Part shown: in pieces, positions 21,294-29,051 of the stretch | Layout: each line of letters opens with the position of its first letter | How positions within the stretch are numbered: position 1 is the first letter of the stretch | DNA from: JAIRTY01 sp050257395 | GTDB lineage: Bacteria > Actinomycetota > Actinomycetes > Streptosporangiales > Streptosporangiaceae | Assembly: GCA_050257395.1 (NCBI GenBank) | Contig: JBLMWU010000204.1 | Location: forward strand, 1-30,058 | DNA length: 30,058 nt | Direction: 5' to 3' | Notes under the pieces: model-generated | What the model was told of the DNA's origin: nothing | The model's input: only the letters and a program-made list of their open reading frames with translations | Database searches by the model: none | Made by a program: the position numbers and the translations under genes

Positions 21294-21339
21294 GCACGGA
21301 CACGGGGGTCTGGCCCCACCAGCCCCTGGAGGAGGCCGC

Positions 21340-22215
21340 ATGCAGGTTCCGGCGCACGTCGAATACGAGAAGGCGGCCAGCGTGGACGACGCGCTGGCGC
21401 TGCTCGCCAGGTTCGGCCCGGAAGCGCGGATCCTGGCGGGCGGGCACAGCCTGATCCCGATGATGAAACTGCGGCTGGCGCAGCCCGAGGTCCTGATCGA
21501 CATCAACGGCCTGGCCGAGCTCTCCTATGTCGAGCTGGCTGGCGGCGAGCTGCGGATCGGCGCGCTCACCCGGCACGCGCAGCTGCTGGAGTCCGCGGTG
21601 GCCGGGGAGCACTTCGCGATCCTGCACGACGCCGAGCGGGTGATCGCCGACCCGATCGTGCGCAACTGGGGCACCATCGGCGGCTCCCTGTGCCAGGCGG
21701 ACCCGTCCGAGGACCTGTCGGCCACGTTCGCCGCGCTGCGGGCGACCATGGTGATCCAGCGTCCCGGGGGCACCCGCACGGTGCCGGCGCGGGAGTTCCA
21801 CACCGGGCCGTACGAGACGGTGGTCGGCCCCGGCGAGATGCTCACCGCGATCCGGGTCGAGGTCCGGCCCGGCTGCGGCAGCGCCTATGAGAAGGTGGGC
21901 CGCCGGGTCGGCGACTGGCCGGTCGGCGCCGCGGGCGCGGCCGTGTGGCTGGACGGCGGCACCATCGCCGAGGCCGGGATCGGCCTGAGCGCGGTGGGCG
22001 CCCGGCACTTCGTGGCCGAGGAGGCCGAGGACTTCCTGCGCGGCGCCCCGGCCACCGAGGCGAGCTTTGCCCGGGCCGGCGAGCTCGCCGCCGGGCACTG
22101 CCGGCCCGTCTCCGACCAGCGCGGCCCGGCCGAGTACAAGCGGCACCTCGCCAGCGAACTCACCATCCGGGCGCTGCGCAAGGCCGTGGCGCGGGCCCGC
22201 GGCCAGGCCGGCTGA
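21340..22215 (+). CDS. coxM: CoxM, FAD-binding medium subunit of CO dehydrogenase, cluster B
   Basis: This 291-aa protein has both usual FAD motifs intact: ILAGGHSL (residues 33-37) and NWGTIGGSLCQADP (TIGG 112-115). The C-terminal CODH domain has DQRGPAEYKRHLASELTIRA. It carries electrons from CoxS to the quinone pool. ATG 21340 has GGAGGAGG four nt upstream, and the frame upstream has no family similarity. It is followed after one nt by coxS. It differs clearly from CoxM of cluster A, so it is not a recent copy. It starts an M-S-L-D-E operon. Confidence 0.94.
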   Translation: MQVPAHVEYEKAASVDDALALLARFGPEARILAGGHSLIPMMKLRLAQPEVLIDINGLAELSYVELAGGELRIGALTRHAQLLESAVAGEHFAILHDAERVIADPIVRNWGTIGGSLCQADPSEDLSATFAALRATMVIQRPGGTRTVPAREFHTGPYETVVGPGEMLTAIRVEVRPGCGSAYEKVGRRVGDWPVGAAGAAVWLDGGTIAEAGIGLSAVGARHFVAEEAEDFLRGAPATEASFARAGELAAGHCRPVSDQRGPAEYKRHLASELTIRALRKAVARARGQAG

Positions 22216-22216
22216 C

Positions 22217-22693
22217 ATGCAGATCACCGTCATCGTCAACGGCGCCGCGCACACCCGGGTGATCGAGCCGCGGCTGCTGCTCATCCACTTCCTGCGCGAC
22301 GACCTGGGCCTGACCGGCTCGCACTGGGGCTGTGACACCTCCAACTGCGGGACCTGCGTGGTGTGGCTGGACGAGACCCCGGTGAAGTCCTGCACGGTGC
22401 TGGCCGCGATGGCGGACGGCCGCCGGGTGCGGACTGTGGAAGGGCTGTCGGCCGGGCGCCGGCTCGACCCGGTGCAGCTGGGGTTCAGCGAGTGCCACGG
22501 GCTGCAGTGCGGCTTCTGCACCCCGGGGATGATGATGACGGCCCGCTGGCTGCTCGACCGCAACCCCGATCCCACCGAGGCGGAGATCCGCGAGGCGATC
22601 TCCGGCCAGCTCTGCCGGTGCACCGGCTATGAGAACATCGTCCGCTCGGTGCAATGGGCCGCCAGCTACGAGCGGCAGCAGGGGGCCCCGTGA
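22217..22693 (+). CDS. coxS: CoxS, [2Fe-2S] small subunit of CO dehydrogenase, cluster B
   Basis: This 158-aa protein is of standard length for the family. The two [2Fe-2S] sites are CDTSNCGTC with the later VKSC, and CGFCTPGMM with LCRCTGY. It starts at ATG 22217 (MQITVIVNGAAHTRVIEP) one nt after the coxM stop. Its TGA overlaps the GTG start of coxL (22690-22693), so translation is coupled. Unlike CoxS of cluster A it lacks the N-terminal extension and the Gly-Ala-Thr tail. It passes electrons from the Mo-Cu centre to the FAD of CoxM. Confidence 0.95.
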   Translation: MQITVIVNGAAHTRVIEPRLLLIHFLRDDLGLTGSHWGCDTSNCGTCVVWLDETPVKSCTVLAAMADGRRVRTVEGLSAGRRLDPVQLGFSECHGLQCGFCTPGMMMTARWLLDRNPDPTEAEIREAISGQLCRCTGYENIVRSVQWAASYERQQGAP

Positions 22694-25071
22694 CCGGGCC
22701 GGAAGCGGGCGACGGCCAGCACAGCGCATATGGTCCCGTGCGGCGGAAAGAGGATGCCCGGTTCATCCGGGGCCAGGGCACCTATGTGGACGACATCCAG
22801 CTCAGGGGCATGCTGTACGGGGCGATCCTGCGCAGCCCGTACGCGCACGCCCGGATCGTGTCGGTGGACGCCTCGGCCGCCGAGGCGCACCCGAGGGTGA
22901 CTGCCGTGATCACCGGCGAGACCCTGCATGCCCGCGGCCTGGCCTGGATGCCGACCCTGTCCGGGGACGTGCAGGCGGTGCTGGCCACCGACAAGGTGCG
23001 GTTCCAGGGCCAGGAGATCGCGTTCGTGGTGGCCGAGGACCGGTACGCGGCCCGGGACGCGCTGGAGCTGATCATCGTCGAGTACGAGCCGCTGCCCCCG
23101 GTGGTGGACGCCCGGCGGGCGCTGGCGCCGGACGCCCCGCTGATCCGCGACGACATCGCGGGCAAGACCGGCAACCACATCTTCGACTGGGAGGCCGGCG
23201 ACCGGGCCCGCACCGACGAGGTGTTCGCCGCCGCCGACGTGGTCGTCAGCCGGGACCTGCTCTACCCGCGCAGCCACCCGGCGCCGCTGGAGACCTGCGG
23301 CTGCGTCGCCGACTACAGCCCGGTCACCGGGCACCTGGACATGTGGTGCAACACCCAGGCGCCGCACGCCCACCGGACCATGTACGCGCTGGTGGCGGGG
23401 CTGCCCGAGCACAAGATCCGGGTGATCTCCCCGGACATCGGCGGCGGCTTCGGCAACAAGGTCCCGCTGTACCCCGGCTACCTGTGCGCCGTGGTGGCCT
23501 CCATGGTGACCGGCCAGCCGGTGAAGTGGATGGAGGACCGGTCCGAGAACCTGATGAGCACCTCGTTCGCCCGCGACTACCACATGCACGGCCAGATCGC
23601 GGCCACCCGGGACGGGCGCATCCTCGGCCTGCGGGCGAAGGTGCTGGCCGACCACGGCGCGTTCAACGGCACCGCGCAGCCGACCAGGTTCCCGGCCGGC
23701 TTCTTCGGGGTGTTCACCGGCTCCTACGACGTGCGGGCCGCCCACTGCGAGGTCACCGGCGTGTACACCAACAAGGCGCCGGGCGGGGTCGCGTACGCCT
23801 GCTCGTTCCGCGTCACCGAAGCCGTCTACCTGGTGGAACGGCTGGTGGACGCGCTCGCCGCGGAACTCGGGGCCGACCCGGCCGAGCTGCGGATGAAGAA
23901 CCTGCTGCAGCCCCACCAGTTCCCGCACACCACCCCCACCGGCTGGCAGTACGACTCCGGCGACTACGCCCGCACCCTGCGCCACCTGCTGGACCTGGCC
24001 GGGTACGGCGAGCTGCGGCAGGAGCAGGCGGAGCGGCGGGCCCGCGGCGAGTACATGGGCATCGGGCTGAGCTTCTTCACCGAGGCGGTCGGGGCCGGCC
24101 CGCGCAAGCAGATGGACATCCTCGGCCTGGGCATGGCCGACGGCGCAGACCTGCGGATCCACCCCACCGGCAAAGCGGTGCTGAGCGTGTCCTGCCAGAC
24201 CCAGGGGCAGGGCCACGAGACCACGTTCGCGCAGATCGTGGCCGAGGAACTGGGCATCGGGCCGGCCGACGTGGAGGTCGTGCACGGCGACACCGACCGG
24301 ACCCCGTTCGGGCTGGGCACCTACGGCTCCCGGTCCACGCCGGTGTCCGGGGCGGCCGCCGCGGTGGCCGCCCGCAAGGTCCGCGAGCGGGCCCGGACGG
24401 TGGCCGCCGCCATGCTGGAAGCGTCCGCTGCCGACCTGGAATGGTCAGCCGGCCGCTGGCAGGTCCGCGGCGACCCCGAGCGCGGCAAGACGATCGCGGA
24501 GATCGCCATGGCCGCGCACTCGTCGCTGGAACTGCCGGACGGGGTGGAGGCGCACCTGGACGCCGCCACCGTGTACGACCCGCCCAACCTCACCTTCCCG
24601 TTCGGCGCCTACCTGTGCGTGGTGGACGTGGACGCGGGCACCGGCGAGGTGGCGGTGCGCCGGTTCGTCGCGGTGGACGACTGCGGGGTGCGGATCAACC
24701 CCATGATCGTGGAAGGCCAGATCCACCGCGGCCTCGCCGACGGGCTGGCCATGGCCCTCATGCAGGTCATCACGTTCGATGAAGAGGGCAACTGCCTGGG
24801 CGGTTCGTTCATGGACTATCTACTCCCCACCGCTGTGGAATGCCCGGCCTGGGAACTGGGCATGACCGTCACCCCCTCCCCCCACCACCCGATCGGCGCC
24901 AAGGGCATCGGCGAATCCGCCACGGTCGGCTCCCCGCCCGCCCTGGTCAACGCGGTCATCGACGCGCTGCGCCCGCTCGGCGTCAGCCACCTCGACATGC
25001 CCATGACACCGGCCAACGTCTGGTCCGCGATCCAGGGCCGGCATCTGCGCACGGACCTGGCATTTTCCTGA
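22690..25071 (+). CDS. coxL: CoxL, form I aerobic CO dehydrogenase large (Mo-Cu) subunit, cluster B
   Basis: This 793-aa protein has the form I loop VAYACSFR with the copper-ligand Cys at residue 371, the same position as in the cluster A copy. It also has GAKGIGES with the catalytic Glu (about 742), NTQAPH, SPDIGGGFGNKVPLYPGY, TQGQGHETTFAQI, YGSRSTPVSG and DDCGVRINPMIVEGQ. The blocks SFARDYHMHG and FFTEAVGAGP are especially like the Oligotropha enzyme as I recall it. GTG 22690 overlaps the coxS stop. It is complete, with no frameshift seen. With its M and S partners it should form an (LMS)2 enzyme that oxidises CO. Confidence 0.95.
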   Translation: MTGPEAGDGQHSAYGPVRRKEDARFIRGQGTYVDDIQLRGMLYGAILRSPYAHARIVSVDASAAEAHPRVTAVITGETLHARGLAWMPTLSGDVQAVLATDKVRFQGQEIAFVVAEDRYAARDALELIIVEYEPLPPVVDARRALAPDAPLIRDDIAGKTGNHIFDWEAGDRARTDEVFAAADVVVSRDLLYPRSHPAPLETCGCVADYSPVTGHLDMWCNTQAPHAHRTMYALVAGLPEHKIRVISPDIGGGFGNKVPLYPGYLCAVVASMVTGQPVKWMEDRSENLMSTSFARDYHMHGQIAATRDGRILGLRAKVLADHGAFNGTAQPTRFPAGFFGVFTGSYDVRAAHCEVTGVYTNKAPGGVAYACSFRVTEAVYLVERLVDALAAELGADPAELRMKNLLQPHQFPHTTPTGWQYDSGDYARTLRHLLDLAGYGELRQEQAERRARGEYMGIGLSFFTEAVGAGPRKQMDILGLGMADGADLRIHPTGKAVLSVSCQTQGQGHETTFAQIVAEELGIGPADVEVVHGDTDRTPFGLGTYGSRSTPVSGAAAAVAARKVRERARTVAAAMLEASAADLEWSAGRWQVRGDPERGKTIAEIAMAAHSSLELPDGVEAHLDAATVYDPPNLTFPFGAYLCVVDVDAGTGEVAVRRFVAVDDCGVRINPMIVEGQIHRGLADGLAMALMQVITFDEEGNCLGGSFMDYLLPTAVECPAWELGMTVTPSPHHPIGAKGIGESATVGSPPALVNAVIDALRPLGVSHLDMPMTPANVWSAIQGRHLRTDLAFS

Positions 25072-25082
25072 ACGGAGTACCG

Positions 25083-25211
25083 ATGGGCACAGCTCGCGGC
25101 CGCTGCGCGATGATCGTTGCCATGACGCAACCAACGCGGCGGCTGAAGCATGATGGACTCATGCGGACCAACCCCGCGCGAGCCGCCGGACTGGAGTGCC
25201 ACCGGGCATGA
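25083..25211 (+). CDS. Possible 42-aa small ORF between coxL and coxD (cluster B)
   Basis: ATG 25083 is preceded by GGAG six nt upstream (AACGGAGTACCG). The frame encodes a basic 42-aa peptide (MGTARGRCAMIVAMTQPTRR followed by LKHDGLMRTNPARAAG and ECHRA). Its TGA overlaps the coxD ATG in ATGA (25208-25211). This layout would couple coxD translation to the small ORF. Codon third positions are less GC-rich than in coxL, and no family is known, so it may be a translated leader rather than a functional protein. The gap also could contain a promoter. Confidence 0.3.
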   Translation: MGTARGRCAMIVAMTQPTRRLKHDGLMRTNPARAAGLECHRA

Positions 25212-26116
25212 CCACACCTTTCGACTCAGACCAGCTCGCGGAGCGGCTGCCCGACGTGGCCGCGCTGCGGCGGGCCCTGGACGCCACCGACTACCTGGCC
25301 GACGAGCCGCTGGCCACGGCGCTGTTCCTGGCGGCCCGGATGGGCCAGCCGATCCTGCTGGAGGGCGAGCCGGGCGTCGGCAAGACCGAGGCGGCCAAGG
25401 CCCTGGCCACCGCGCTGGACACGACGCTGGTGCGGCTGCAGTGCTACGAGGGCCTGACCTCGGCCGAAGCGCTGTACGAGTGGAACTATCCGCGCCAGCT
25501 GCTGGCCATCCGGCTGGCCGAGGCCCGCGGCGAGACGCTGCGGGACTCCGACCTGTTCAGCGACGAGTACCTGCTGGCCCGGCCGCTGCTGGCAGCGCTG
25601 GAGCACCCCGGGCCGCAGCCCGCGGTGCTGCTGATCGACGAGGTGGACCGGGGCGACGACGAGTTCGAGGCGTTCCTGTTCGAGCTGCTCGCCGAGGCCG
25701 CGGTGACCATCCCGGAGCTGGGCACCCGGCGGGCCGCGTACCCGCCGGTGACCATCCTGACCTCCAACCGCACCCGCGACCTGCACGACGCGCTCAAACG
25801 GCGCTGCCTGTACCACTGGATCGAGTACCCCGACGACGAGCGGGTGGCGTCGATCATCCGCCGCCGGGTGCCCGGCGTCGGCGACGTGCTGGCCGGCCAG
25901 GTGGCCCGGGGCGTGGCCCGGCTGCGCGACCTGGACCTGGCCAAGCCGCCCGGGGTGGCCGAGGCGATCAGCTGGGCCGAGTCGCTCCAGCTGATGGGCG
26001 CCGGCGAGCTGGACGAGGCCGCCGCGGTGCAGACCGCCGGGGCGGTGATCAAATACTCCGAGGACCTGCAGGCGGTCCGGGTCGCCGGGTTCACCGGCGC
26101 GCGTGATCATGGCTGA
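25208..26116 (+). CDS. coxD: CoxD, MoxR-type AAA+ ATPase (cluster B)
   Basis: This 302-aa AAA+ ATPase has Walker A GEPGVGKT (residues 53-60), Walker B LLIDEVDRGDD (about 141-151), TSNRTRDLHDALKRRCLYHW with the sensor Asn, and PPGVAEAISWAESL near the end. It is closely related to CoxD of cluster A; shared blocks include RLQCYEGL/I, LYEWNYPRQLL versus LYEWDYARQML, and DLDLAKPPGVAE. It should act with CoxE in maturing the Mo-Cu site. ATG 25208 overlaps the small ORF stop; GTG 25196 is in frame and next to a GGAG. It is 136 bp after coxL, in the same direction. Confidence 0.9.
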   Translation: MTTPFDSDQLAERLPDVAALRRALDATDYLADEPLATALFLAARMGQPILLEGEPGVGKTEAAKALATALDTTLVRLQCYEGLTSAEALYEWNYPRQLLAIRLAEARGETLRDSDLFSDEYLLARPLLAALEHPGPQPAVLLIDEVDRGDDEFEAFLFELLAEAAVTIPELGTRRAAYPPVTILTSNRTRDLHDALKRRCLYHWIEYPDDERVASIIRRRVPGVGDVLAGQVARGVARLRDLDLAKPPGVAEAISWAESLQLMGAGELDEAAAVQTAGAVIKYSEDLQAVRVAGFTGARDHG

Positions 26117-27545
26117 CACCGGCGACTTCGCGCTCACCGCGGCGCAGCTGGGCGCGGCGCTGCGGCGGGCGGGCGTGCCCGCCGACCCCGGCCGGTGCGA
26201 GCGGTTCGCCCGGGCGGTCACCCTGGCCCGGCCCGCCACCCTGCACGAGCTGTACCTGTGCGCCGTCCCCACGCTGACCTCGCGCCAGGACCAGCTGCCC
26301 ACCCTGGAGAACGTGTTCCGCGCCATGTTCGGGGCGGGGATCACCCCGCCTGACGGCGGCGAGGACGCCACCGCCGCCCCCGGCGGCAACAGCCAGCCCG
26401 CGGAGCCAGCCACCGACCTGCTCGCCCAGGCCGCCCGGGCCGCCCAGGAGCACGCCGCCCAGGCGGGCGGCCAGGAGGTCCAGCTGCCCGGCGCCGACCT
26501 GGAATGGCAGGAAGCCCAGTCGCTGCCCGCCGGGGAAGAGGGTGAGGAGCCGCCGGACGGCGAGGACACCATGGTGGCGCGGCCGTCGCTGGCCAGCGCC
26601 GCCGAGCGGCTGGCCGGCAAGGACTTCGCCGAGCTCACCCCGGCCGAGCTGCTGCTGCTGGAAGGGCTCATGCGCAAGCTCACCCTGTCGGTGCCGCACC
26701 GCCGGTCCCGCCGCCACCGGCGCACCGCCCACGGCCGCCGCACCGACCTGCGCTCCACCCTGCGCCAGGCCCGGCGCACCGGCGGCCACCCGGTCCGGCT
26801 GGCCCGCCGTGCCCCGCTGATGGAGCCCCGCCGGCTGATCGTGCTGTGCGACATCTCCGGGTCCATGGAGCCCTACGCGCGGGCCATGCTGCAGCTGCTG
26901 TACTGCGCCGCTGGCGGGGTGCAGGCGGAGGTGTTCACCTTCGCCACCCGGCTGACCCGGGTCACCGGGGCGCTCGCACAGGCCAGGCCGGTGCTGGCGC
27001 TGCAGCAGGCCGGGCACGCCGCCCCCGACTGGCTGGGCGGCACCAGGATCGGCGACTCGGTCAAGGAGTTCAACGACCGCTACGGCCGCCGCGGCATGGC
27101 CCGCGGCGCGGTGGTGGTGATCATCTCCGACGGCTGGGACACCGGCGACCCGGAGGTGCTGCGCCGGGAGATGGAACGGCTGTCCCGGGTGGCGCACCGG
27201 ATCGTCTGGGTGAACCCGCGCACCGCCAGCGCCGAGTACCAGCCGCTGGTCGGCGGGATGGCGGCCGCCTGGCCGTACTGCGACGCGGTGGTGAGCGCGC
27301 ATACCGTGCACGCCCTGGAGGAGCTGGCCGAGGCGCTAGCGCACCCCGGGCAGCGCCGGCCCACCCACCGGGACGGGATCAGGTCCGCCGCCCCGGTCAC
27401 CCGGCCGGAGACGGCGGGGCAGGGTGCCGCCGCCGGTGACGTACCCGCCGGCGGTGAGGGGCCGCCGCCGCGGCAGGGAGGCGGGCCCACCCAGCGGCCG
27501 ATCCGGCTGCTGTCCACCACCTGGCCGTCCCGCCCGGGCAGCTGA
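26109..27545 (+). CDS. coxE: CoxE, VWA-domain protein (cluster B)
   Basis: This 478-aa VWA protein has an N-terminal CoxE part (FALTAAQLGAALRRAGVP, PTLTSRQDQLPTLENVF) and a long acidic insert (about 120-155, with LPAGEEGEEPPDGEDT). An Arg-rich linker follows (SVPHRRSRRHRRTAHGRR), then the VWA domain with MIDAS LCDISGSM (248-252), GGTRIGDS and ISDGWDTGD. After the VWA domain about 70 residues of Pro/Gly-rich, likely disordered sequence run to TGA 27545. ATG 26109 is preferred; GTG 26103 is in frame. It overlaps coxD by 8 bp. Its 3' end overlaps the convergent membrane gene by 210 bp. Confidence 0.9.
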   Translation: MADTGDFALTAAQLGAALRRAGVPADPGRCERFARAVTLARPATLHELYLCAVPTLTSRQDQLPTLENVFRAMFGAGITPPDGGEDATAAPGGNSQPAEPATDLLAQAARAAQEHAAQAGGQEVQLPGADLEWQEAQSLPAGEEGEEPPDGEDTMVARPSLASAAERLAGKDFAELTPAELLLLEGLMRKLTLSVPHRRSRRHRRTAHGRRTDLRSTLRQARRTGGHPVRLARRAPLMEPRRLIVLCDISGSMEPYARAMLQLLYCAAGGVQAEVFTFATRLTRVTGALAQARPVLALQQAGHAAPDWLGGTRIGDSVKEFNDRYGRRGMARGAVVVIISDGWDTGDPEVLRREMERLSRVAHRIVWVNPRTASAEYQPLVGGMAAAWPYCDAVVSAHTVHALEELAEALAHPGQRRPTHRDGIRSAAPVTRPETAGQGAAAGDVPAGGEGPPPRQGGGPTQRPIRLLSTTWPSRPGS

Positions 27546-28793
27546 CCCGGGCCGGCCGCCGCCCGGCTGCGTGCGGTGTGCCTGCGGGCCGGGTGCCTGC
27601 GCGCCGCGGGCGTGGCGGCCGGGGCGGCGGGCCATCAGCCAGCCCGGCACCCCGAGCACCAGGGCGGGCATCCCGACCGCGAAGACCGCCCGGAGCACCC
27701 CCAGCTCGTGCAGGGTGAACGGGTACACCTCGCTGGTGAACCGCGCGGCGTACAGGAGCACCGCCCCGGTGAGCGTGGCCCACGGCAGCCGCCACCGGGT
27801 CACCACCAGGTCCACCAGGACGGTGCCGAGCAGCGCGCCGGAGGTGTAGTAGGAGTAGACGCCCGGGTCGAGCAGGATCCGCGCGGACACCGCCAGCAGG
27901 ATCACCGCGGGCCAGCGGCGCCGCCACACCGCCAGGCAGCCGCCGGCGGCCCCGAGGGCGAGCTGGGCCGGCCGGTCCCACCAGGGCGTGCGGGCCGCGT
28001 TCACCCCCAGCACCCGCAGCGCGGAGGAGTGGTCGTTGGGGATGGTGAACTGCGCCGCGAGCACGCTGCGCGGGTCCGCCAGCAGGAACGGCAGCCAGGC
28101 GGCGGCGACTCCGCCGGCGAACGTGCCGAGCGCTGCCCACCGCCGCTCGCGCGGCAGCGCCAGCAGCATCGGCACGAACGCGGCCGCCCACGGCTTGGCG
28201 CCGGCGGCCGCCGCCAGTGCCAGCCCCGCCAGCACCGGCCGGCGGCGGGCCACGGCGTGGGCGGCGGCCACCGAGAAGCTGAGCGCCAGCAGGTCGTCCA
28301 GGTGCGCGAAATGGGTGGTGACCTCGGTCCACACCGGCAGGAACACCAGCCCGGCCGCGACCAGCCGGGTCCGCCGACGGCCCGCCGCGGGGGCGAGCCG
28401 CCACACCGCGGCCAGCAGCGGCGGGCCGGTCGCCGACATGGCCGCGATCGCGGCTATCCGGCTCGGCCACGGACCCAGCGCCTCCAGCGCGCCAGACACG
28501 GTCAGCGTCAGCGGGCCGATCTGCAGCTGCGGGTGCGCCGCGTACAGGTGCAGCCCGCCGCCCGGCGCGCCGGACAGCAGCAGCCGCCCGCCCGCGGCGA
28601 AGAAGTGCCACGACTGGCCCGCGCCGTGCAGGTGCCAGGCAGCCCAGGCAGCCGACCACGGCCACAGGATGAGCCACGGCCACCACGACCGCCAGCGCAC
28701 CTGCGCGGGCGCGGTCCCGGGATCCGGGGCATTGGCCGGGGCAGGGCGGGCCAGGGTGGTGGGTGCCGGCCCGATCGAGGGCGGTGCCGTCAC
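27336..28793 (-). CDS. Polytopic membrane protein, glycosyltransferase (GT87/GT-C)-like
   Basis: This protein of about 485 aa has roughly ten hydrophobic helices, such as LILWPWSAAWAAWHL, LVAAGLVFLPVW, VLAGLALAAAAGAKPWAAAF, LGTFAGGVAAAWLPFLLA, VILLAVSARILLD and LTGAVLLYAARFT. Loop motifs such as HFAHLDDLLAL and GAKPWA recall polyprenol-phosphate-mannose-dependent GT-C transferases; the sugar and acceptor are unknown. The GTG at 28793 is a plausible start after the last non-coding-looking stretch. The frame stays open upstream far into the opposite ABC-F gene, but that is a GC effect. The C-terminal 100 residues are Gly/Pro/Arg-rich and overlap coxE of the other strand by 210 bp. Confidence 0.65.
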   Translation of the reverse strand: MTAPPSIGPAPTTLARPAPANAPDPGTAPAQVRWRSWWPWLILWPWSAAWAAWHLHGAGQSWHFFAAGGRLLLSGAPGGGLHLYAAHPQLQIGPLTLTVSGALEALGPWPSRIAAIAAMSATGPPLLAAVWRLAPAAGRRRTRLVAAGLVFLPVWTEVTTHFAHLDDLLALSFSVAAAHAVARRRPVLAGLALAAAAGAKPWAAAFVPMLLALPRERRWAALGTFAGGVAAAWLPFLLADPRSVLAAQFTIPNDHSSALRVLGVNAARTPWWDRPAQLALGAAGGCLAVWRRRWPAVILLAVSARILLDPGVYSYYTSGALLGTVLVDLVVTRWRLPWATLTGAVLLYAARFTSEVYPFTLHELGVLRAVFAVGMPALVLGVPGWLMARRPGRHARGAQAPGPQAHRTQPGGGRPGSAARAGRPGGGQQPDRPLGGPASLPRRRPLTAGGYVTGGGTLPRRLRPGDRGGGPDPVPVGGPALPGVR

Positions 28794-28905
28794 CGCCCGG
28801 ACACTCCGCCTCCGGGGGCAGCTGGGGACCAGCAGCGGGCACTCATCACGGCGCCCAGTATCGCGACGGAAAATGAGAATCCGCCCGAAACCGGGCATCC
28901 CTTGG

Positions 28906-28923
28906 CAAACCCATAAGGGTTTG
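28906..28923. promoter_or_regulatory. A/T-rich hairpin in the gap before the ABC-F gene
   Basis: CAAACCC and GGGTTTG form a perfect 7-bp inverted repeat around ATAA. It sits in the most A/T-rich part of the gap between divergent genes (28794-29051). It may be an operator or a small attenuator-like hairpin. The role is unknown. Confidence 0.3.
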
Positions 28924-28983
28924 TTAATGACTTCTGACCAGCGCGTGCCCGGGGCGGGCAGCGGGCGGGGCGCGGAAATCCTC

Positions 28984-29014
28984 TTGCGCGGGAGCGGGCC
29001 GCCCGGGCTACTGT
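28984..29014 (+). promoter_or_regulatory. Putative sigma-70-type promoter of the ABC-F gene
   Basis: TTGCGC (28984-28989) and TACTGT (29009-29014) are separated by 19 bp. Transcription would start near 29021, leaving about 30 nt of leader before GTG 29052. Confidence 0.45.
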
Positions 29015-29051
29015 CACGCCTGACCAGAATGATGCGGCTGGGGGCCTGCAG

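Noticed and set aside
22666..24285. 539-codon minus-strand frame opposite coxL of cluster B
   Set aside because: No family motifs and the typical composition of an antisense frame; the plus strand carries an intact CoxL.
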